Positions 57,401 through 64,000 of a DNA stretch of 64,000 nucleotides are shown here, in pieces. Numbering within the stretch: the first letter of the stretch is position 1; every line of letters starts with the position of its first letter. The notes below the pieces were generated by a model. The model did not search any database. It was not told where the DNA came from and worked only from the letters and a program-made list of their open reading frames with translations. The stretch comes from Asterella californica (lineage: Eukaryota; Streptophyta; Marchantiopsida; Marchantiales; Aytoniaceae), in NCBI GenBank assembly GCA_036924285.1, contig JAYKYS010000018.1, positions 7,192,001 through 7,256,000 on the forward strand, in the 5' to 3' direction. A program made the position numbers and the translations under genes.

Positions 57401-60400
57401 TTTGGAGATTTGGTCTGTTCAACAGTTAACGTCGTGTTGAATACGGTCATGAACTAAAACCTGTCAATACTTTGTTGCAGATTGCTACAGTGCTGAATAG
57501 AAAGATCAAAGATGACAGCTTGAGTGATGTCGGAAACTTAGAGCAGGATTTTGTTTTCGGGGATGCGACCAGCAAAGAGCTGATCAATATCCTCAATGTT
57601 AAACAGGTGAGGTACGGCAGGAAGAGGCCAAGCCGTCCTTTTGTAGGAAATACAACCATGATAACCGTATGTGCTTAGTTGTTCGAGTGCACAAGTCTCA
57701 TAGCCTAACTGTTTGCAGGATCTAAGCGCAGAGAACAAGCTGCGATTATTGATGATTTATGCTGCTACTCACCCAGAAAAACTGGATGCTACAAAGAGAC
57801 TCCAATGGATGAAGGTCATTTTTCTAGTCCCTCATTGCCCGTGTGCCGTTATATATCTAGTCCACATTGCTAGTTCGACTTCTGTTTATGTGGTGATCCA
57901 CCTTTTCTCTGCGGGCACTTCTATAGTCCTATATTTTGGGGCCCTTACTGCGTGGGCTTACTATGGTTTCTGATATATCTGACAAAGAGTAAGGTTTTCG
58001 TTTCAAACGTTGTTCCGATGAGGAGCTATCTTCCTGTGATCTCTTATGTTTGTTCTCCTGATGGGAAGAGCTTTTTCAGTTGGCGAGATTGACGGGCGAT
58101 GACATGAACGCTGTCAATAATCTGGAGTACCTTGGAGTTTCCGTCACCAAGAAACCAAGTAGTGGATTCTCCTTGAACTTCGGCGCTCGCAAGGTCTGTC
58201 GGATGTCCAGTACAGAGTTTCACTGTAGCTACCTAACTTTTTTCACCATGTAATCACAGTAAGGATTTCCTCAGTACGTAGAGGAAAGGTGCTTTTGTGA
58301 CTACTATCTAACTGGGAGCATTTCCATCCAATGAAGAGGCTTAGAAACCATTTTATCTGGGAAGGCTTTCCTCACGGACTAAACCCATGAAGTGTGATGT
58401 TATCGTAAATGCAAGTGGGGTGTTCTCATAACAGCGCTGTTGCTTCCTATTGCGTTGTAGTATGGTATTGATGTGGTTAATCTTGTGTTTCATTCTGAAG
58501 AATAAACGACCTTTGAGGAAGGAGAGAACAGCTGAGGAGGGTTCCTGGCAACTCTCTCGATTTTACCCTGTGCTCCAGGTGGGGTAAACGTTTGGAGTTC
58601 ATCGCTGTTTTAGAAGATCCACTTCATATCGTAGCCTTGACGTAGAGTCGGTAACAGTTTGATGCATAATTCTCTTTCCAATGTGAGCCCTAATCAAATG
58701 CTGGTTCGGATTGGGTGTTTCTTCAGCAGTATACTTGTTTGCCCATGTAGTTGCGAATCACTTATAACTAGCCTAGAGTCACCGTTGAGATCCTGATCAT
58801 TAATCAGATATGTTCATTTAGACAAAACATAATAAACTGTGACGTTTTGAAAGTGAAAAAAGACATGGATTAATGAACCCTCTCTTGATTACTGTGATTA
58901 GGAAGGTGATTTAATGGCAGCATATCAATTTTGCAGGACCTGGTAGAAGATCTTGTGAAAGGTGATCTGTCGAAGGATGAGTATCCGTATGTGAAGGAAC
59001 CTGCTGGTCCGTTACCGACTAATCAGGCTGCAAATCCAAATTCACCAGCATCAGCAACTAAACCACAAGTATTCTCTAGAAGAACGAACAGGACTGCAGG
59101 GACATGGGCGAATAAGAGTCGTTCAAGCGAGGAACTGTCGAAGTAAATCCTTCCGACTTGAAGCCTTTCTGTTCGAGGCATTAAAGATTTTGTTTCGTGG
59201 GACATCTCTTGCGTGGTCTTGGTCATGTATCATGTATTCTTGCTCTTTTGATTGGTGCTGGATCTGTTTCTGCAAAGAAGTTTCAGAGTATAATTTCTCT
59301 ACGCTTAACTACCGTCGATGAATGTGTAAATAGCGAACATCGGAGAGTTTGTAGTCATCTCTTGTGCAGTCGATAGGTGTTTGTGGTTTCCTTACATTAT
59401 TTTCTAGAGGCTAAACTTGGCTGTTATAATCTCTTAATGCACAGAGCTTTGAAGTAGTATGTCTGCTGTGTAGATCTACTGCAGATATTTTACGTATGTA
59501 ACCAGGTTAGTGATTTGCAGAAAATGTATGCACTAAAGTGCTCTGTTTTAGGATCATACCTGCCGTTGACTGTCCTGGTTGCTCAGCGTTATCGGTAACT
59601 GCTACCAACCATCGGGTTATATTTTCGTATATCTACAGGCAGTGAATGGAAAGCAGCGTACCAGCCTGCTTGTAACCTTCAGTTTCCCTTGGTCACAAAC
59701 GGGAAAGGCGGTTCCTTTCAAACGTATGCGCAACTGTTGAAATACTGTCGATGCGCTCTCGTTTTCTAACAAGATCATTTTTTCTGTGTGTTATCACAGT
59801 GACGGCAGGTCCACAAATCATAGTCAGAAAGCAATGGGAAGACGGATTTTCATCTTCGTCATCGGTGGCATCACACGTTCTGAGGTCAGCATCTTGATTT
59901 TGCTGCCTTGAGCTGCTCCTAATGTATGTTCCAGCTTACATATTAATAGTTGATATCTATAGGTTCCTGCTAGACATTGACTGTGATCTTATGCAGCCCC
60001 CTTGATATTACGTTTGCCCTTGCTGTTAGATTCCACACTTCACATGGTGGCTTTTATTTCTTACAGTTGCGGGCTGTGCATGAGATGTTTGAGGAACGTA
60101 ACCGGGAGATAATCCTTGGTTCCAGTTCTGTGGATACCCCTAAGGACTTTTTGCTGGTAAGCTATACAGCTTGCGGGTTAATCTTTTCTGTACAATTTGC
60201 TTACAGTTAAGGATAGCACATAAACTCACTGCTCAACTAAGACGGGAGGTCGTAATTGGATGTTCTAGCGTTGATAGTCCACAACAATTCACAAGGGTAA
60301 GTGACTTGCGGGAAACATGTCACGCCCTGTTCAGTATAGGTTTGTATCTTTGTTACTCTCATTTTAGTCCAGGGACCCTGCTCGGTGTATTTCGGTTTTC

Positions 60401-60721
60401 AGTTCACTTCATTTGTTAAGAGTTAAAGTAAAGGTCTGTAAGTTTGCCGCTCATCTTGCTCGAAGTATGGGTTGTTGGTATTCTGTTGTAAGTTTGATGC
60501 CCTCATATTCTACAAGTGTTTCTTTTGCCTTCGGAGGTACTTTGGTTCGTGCTCTCTCATCAGTTTAATTATAGTATCCTACTCGACATTGCTGCAAAGC
60601 TGCAGTGAGGCTTTTTGACAAGATAAGATGCGAGTATGAAAAGATTATAGCTTGTTTGGATTTTCGGGATGTCTTGCAGAAGTTGAAGGGCCTGAGCAAT
60701 TTAGATGACGTGGATTTATAA
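51413..60721 (+). CDS. KEULE: KEULE/SEC1-type Sec1/Munc18 vesicle-fusion regulator
   Basis: Exons joined by eye, all GT-AG: 51413-51473, 52093-52148, 52869-52950, 53270-53348, 53582-53632, 54058-54154, 54325-54357, 54934-55062, 55231-55428, 55608-55691, 56382-56477, 56587-56663, 57010-57106, 57481-57606, 57719-57814, 58080-58193, 58501-58578, 58937-59142, 59800-59884, then either 60067-60156 or 60207-60296, then 60680-60721. They give 658 codons, close to the 666 of Arabidopsis KEULE. Landmarks are [18 protein letters not shown] (11-28), [20 protein letters not shown] (40-59), [20 protein letters not shown] (about 246-264), [20 protein letters not shown] (268-287), [13 protein letters not shown] (about 304-316), [32 protein letters not shown], a Ser/Pro-rich linker (about 545-590), and [15 protein letters not shown] (about 601-615). 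SM proteins clasp syntaxin/KNOLLE-type SNAREs at the plasma membrane and cell plate, promoting secretion and cytokinesis. The start is the first ATG of the conserved N-terminus. Confidence 0.95.
52680..52717. repeat. Hairpin in KEULE intron 2
   Basis: CTCATGTACCGG (52680-52691) pairs exactly with CCGGTACATGAG (52706-52717) around a 14-nt loop. It stands 150 bases before the exon 3 acceptor. It could be a foldback relic; a role in splicing is not shown. Confidence 0.6.
55972..56015 (+). repeat. 23-bp tandem duplication in KEULE intron 10
   Basis: AGCTGAGAGAGCCTGAATA starts at 55973 and again at 55996. The intron (55692-56381) is otherwise unremarkable. Confidence 0.8.
60067..60156 (+). other. 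KEULE: Alternative exon A of the KEULE gene
   Basis: 90 bp, phase 0 at both ends, acceptor TTCTTACAG and donor GTAAGC. It encodes [20 protein letters not shown] followed by [10 protein letters not shown], in place of the canonical LR.CHKLT..LRREV..GSSS.D.P.Q. segment near the KEULE C-terminus. It keeps LR, H, RE, G, SSVD, P and F (12 of 30 residues identical to exon B) but loses the basic LRREV. It is open, spliceable and in frame with both flanking exons. Confidence 0.85.
60207..60296 (+). other. KEULE: Alternative exon B of the KEULE gene
   Basis: 90 bp, phase 0 at both ends, acceptor TTGCTTACAG and donor GTAAGT. It encodes [20 protein letters not shown] followed by [10 protein letters not shown], which is the segment expected from flowering-plant KEULE. 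It joins in frame to the last exon ([13 protein letters not shown], stop). The intron between exon A and exon B (60157-60206) is only 50 nt. Confidence 0.92.
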
Positions 60722-63700
60722 TCTTGACATATTTTCCTCGGAGAAAATATAAGATAACGTATGGAGAAAGAGATGAGAGCCAGATGGTGTGCGGGGACAA
60801 GCCTCAGCGGCATCGAATGAAGTTGGATGCTGCTCCCGGTAGCGACGTGCTTCTTGGTTCAGACGTGTTTCACCTTCCTACTCTGACTCGTCACCCACGT
60901 CGATCAACATCTTAGCATACTAAAAAGCTGCGACGAATAGGCTGTGTAAGAACAGCAGGTCTTAATACTAGCACTGAACAGTAGGAGCTTGTGTGCATAT
61001 TTGTAACTTCGCACCTCTTTTCTCAGCTTAGGAACTGAGCGACGCCCAGTGGTTTATTACCTGGTCCCGCTTAGGTAGGTTTAGTGATTAGAAGCCTCTC
61101 TCAGGGGACAAAAGCTGTAGATTTTTGTGGTGTTCATTTGCTGTTGTGTGCATCTGTCCAGAAGGTCGTGGTCGTTGAAAAGAGTGCGCAGTTCTGGCTC
61201 ATGACAGAAATTACAAAATCTCATCTTAACGTCGAGGTTTCCTGTCTGGGAGCTTTTCCATGACTGAACAGGCATGAGCCACACTCTCAGAGTTGGTAGA
61301 ATAAGACTAGGTTCTTGTCGGCCGGAAAAGTAGTCCAAGGTGGTCACCATGACTAATCGTACGGGATATATTCACTGAGTACTGTGTCGCAGCCGGAGTG
61401 CAAGAGTTCAGAGCTTCACCATTAGCGAGACTGAAATCGACCAAAGTTTTGCAGTCCATCAGCTTTCGCGGAATTGTAAATACCATGCAGATGTAGTATG
61501 AGGATCAGAGCTGTGTTTGGCTTCAGGAACGGCCCTGCTGCCCAGAAACCAGTAGTTTGTAATATTTAACCACAACTTTTGGCCTTTCAGGGTGGAGCTG
61601 TAGCCCGCTGTTTAATTATGTACATGGTTGAATTCAGTTTCTGTCCATTATCAGAGAAAGGCGCACAATTGTTTTTGGGTCCCAAAATATGAATTAGGTG
61701 GGAGGCTAGATTGAAGAGTATTTTCCTTGACAGCGATTATGAGTAGTTTAGTGCCGGAGGGGTAAAGCTACCTATAGGTGTTTTTATTGCTTGGTGATAG
61801 ATCCATTTGAAGAGACTCTGATTTTCCAACGCTCAGGGCTAATGGGCGTACCGAAATGTGCTGTGGAAGTTTGCGTCATAAGATGTCAGGAAGGTGAGTC
61901 TGAAGAGCAGTTTTGAATTTCATTTTCCGTCTAGTACTTACTGCAGACATGTGGGAGTACATGCAAGTCTGTACTGAAAGCCGACTTATCGCTACGGACG
62001 TAAGGCGCGTGTACCAGATCTTTTTATCGAGTTTGCTACCGTGGTTATTATCTGCGGTCGTTTGATTAGACACGGAGTCTACTAAGTCGTTATGGCGCCA
62101 CTATATCTGTATTTGTTTGTTACTATTATGCCCATGAATTTGGTCCAGGGTTGGGTCAGTCTTTTATGCATACTTATTATTCCCTTAGGCTCTCTAGATG
62201 CTTCGGTATTGACCCTGTTCCTGATTGGTTGGTGTGGTGGTGGTATGTTCGTAGGCCTCTGTCTCGCAGTCCGGTGTCTTCAGTCCTCTATAGATTTTGT
62301 TGACTTTATGAACAGGCGGTACTGAGGTTGTGTCGTTACTCCGTTTCAGCCTGGCAGATACCGGGAGAAGTACAACTCCCTGAAAGCTTGGCGACCCAAG
62401 TTCTTAGTGTTCGAAGCGTTGACGCAAGGGGTTGCGCACGTCCTTAACTAGGTCGGTGCCGCGTACCCGCCAGGTTCTAAACGCGAATTCGGACTCCTAT
62501 GTGCATTTCGGTGACGCAGATTTCGAAATTTAGCCTGGTGTGGATTTCCGTTCACAACTTGATTTATTGAAGGAGCCTACGAATATCCAAAGCAGGCATC
62601 TTGGATTATTTGAGACGGTGGTTCTGTAGAGAACGTTGAGGCTCCTTCTCGTCAACTGCTGAAAGGTTGAAAACGAAAACGGGTTTTCTAGAATTTCAGT
62701 CAAGGGGGATGACTCGAGAACACTATTATGCAACGGTGGCACTGAAACATTCTATTCTTGTGTCTCTGGACTGCGTAGGAAAGGGCATGGGCAGGGTCTT
62801 CGACTCGGGGATACCTCATTAGGCAGTACTTTCAGAAAACCTCATTAGGCAGTACTTTCAGAAAACCATAGTACGATTTGACAATGACGCTGCCAGAGTT
62901 CAGTACGGGCGGCTGAGAGTCCGCGATCCCCACTGAAGTGAAAGAGATTGTGAATCAGTTTGTTCTACTATAGACAATAGTCGACAATCGACAATATATA
63001 GTCGACAATCCCCACTGGAATGGGAGCTGCCAAAGCCCAGAAGATTGAGTCAGTTGAAGATTTTTGTAGTTTCTACTCTGCAAAGAGGATTTGCCCATCA
63101 TCCTTTTAGCTCACTGATATACTGCGGCGAAGCTAGCTCCGGTAATAAGCTCTTCTTTTTCGCTTGCTTTTAGACCCTCACTTTTAGCTCGTTCCCGGCT
63201 CTTATTGTTATTCACTCCTACTGGATTTTATGACCATACTTTACTCGAGCAAGGGTGTGGTCCTAAAATGAAGGTGAACTTGAAGGAGGATTACGATTAT
63301 CCTAGCTTGAAGATAGGAAGAGGTGAATATGCAAGGGTTTAATTTATTACTGAACTTTTATAGGTTGTGAAGGGATAGGTGAAATACTAAATGTTTTGTT
63401 AATGGTCTTGTTCTTTGCTTGTAGCTTCTCGCAGTTATAATTTCATAAGCGCGTCCTCCTCCCTTTTCAGGTAATGTTTACAGATAACTTTGATGTTCTT
63501 TTTCAGTTTAGTATAGAATTTCTAGTTAACACTTGTGTATAATTTGATTATAGCCCGCGGGCAAGGGTTCCCCATGCATATTATTATTTTCTCATTCTAT
63601 CTTTTGGGTTTCTTAACAAATCTTAATCTCTCCATGTTTAGAAATCTGCATGTCTACCTTTAAAACGAACTTGTCACGGCCTAGAAACGGTCGAATGTAC

Positions 63701-64000
63701 GAGGGAAAGGAAATTTACTTTGTTTTCTTTTCGTTTTCTTTCCATTCTTTTCAACATGTTCAACTCATCTTCTCGCGAATGGGACTTTACGGGAGCGATT
63801 GATTGTGACATCTTCCGCCCTGATAAATCAACCTTTTTCGCTTTTGTTGTTCGTCTTTTCCTCGATCTTCGCTTCGGGAAATTGGGGTTTCATACAGTAC
63901 AGAAGATAATGTCTTGAAGATTATAGTTTAAAGCGGTTTTCCCGATCCGCGACAGATTGTACATCTCTCCCGTGGATATTACTGGACTAAGTCAGCGTCT
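60722..64000. other. KEULE 3' UTR and intergenic DNA, no further gene seen
   Basis: The 3' UTR begins at 60722; its end is not defined. ORFs beyond (for example 61081-61350 minus, 62092-62325 plus, 63720-63917 plus) lack recognisable motifs. A 26-bp tandem duplication (CCTCATTAGGCAGTACTTTC and six more bases) lies at 62814-62865, and a copy of the dispersed AT-rich family at 63300-63334. Confidence 0.45.

Noticed and set aside
60724..60915. 63-codon ORF after the KEULE stop, considered as an alternative last exon
   Set aside because: The exon at 60680-60721 with a good acceptor gives the expected KLK..S..D.VDL C-terminus and stop, so this ORF is 3' UTR.

Overview
The window is nuclear DNA of a land plant. 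The evidence is a 22-exon KEULE-type Sec1/Munc18 gene with GT-AG introns, an intronless plant-type FSP1/AIF-like oxidoreductase, and a large load of decayed Ty3-type, non-LTR and DDE transposable elements. Moderate base composition, introns of a few hundred bases and the flavour of the retroelement proteins suggest a bryophyte, perhaps a moss. This is inference; no single sequence here proves the lineage.

Layout. 1-14.5 kb is a graveyard of mobile elements. It holds a minus-strand remnant of an unidentified multi-domain element ORF with a leader unusually rich in GTCTTC/GAAGAC (1-3.06 kb), a minus-strand Ty3 gag-protease fragment (3.07-4.13 kb), and a leader-like repeat (5.46-6.02 kb) that recurs at 22.66-23.33 kb. 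These are followed by a broken ORF (6.87-7.44 kb), a Ty3 pol fragment (8.38-8.68 kb), a Ty3 gag ending in a stop-interrupted zinc knuckle (10.2-11.7 kb), a pogo/Tigger-like transposase on the minus strand (11.8-13.1 kb) and the 3' end of a LINE with an A-rich tail (13.6-14.5 kb). 14.5-31.3 kb is mostly AT-rich DNA without genes, but rich in structure: tandem repeats, a (TC)40 tract, minisatellites, a pair of 27-bp inverted repeats, three consecutive hairpins and a perfect 35-bp inverted repeat.

The first intact gene is the intronless FSP1/AIF-like NAD(P)H:quinone-type flavoprotein at 31,723-32,799 (+). 32.8-46.9 kb is again AT-rich and carries palindromes, a tRNA-like SINE-type block and a short dispersed family recognised by a GGAAGAGGTGAATATGCA-like end. 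A decayed non-LTR reverse transcriptase with a possible restriction-like endonuclease C-terminus occupies about 47.0-49.9 kb (+).

The second intact gene, the KEULE/SEC1 regulator of SNARE-mediated vesicle fusion, runs from 51,413 to 60,721 (+). Its exons can be joined into a continuous 658-residue protein. Near the 3' end are two adjacent, homologous exons of exactly 90 bp, both in phase 0, separated by an intron of only 50 nt. This has the architecture of a mutually exclusive exon pair giving two C-terminal variants of the Sec1 protein, and is the most interesting feature of the window. 60.7-64 kb shows no further gene that I can support.
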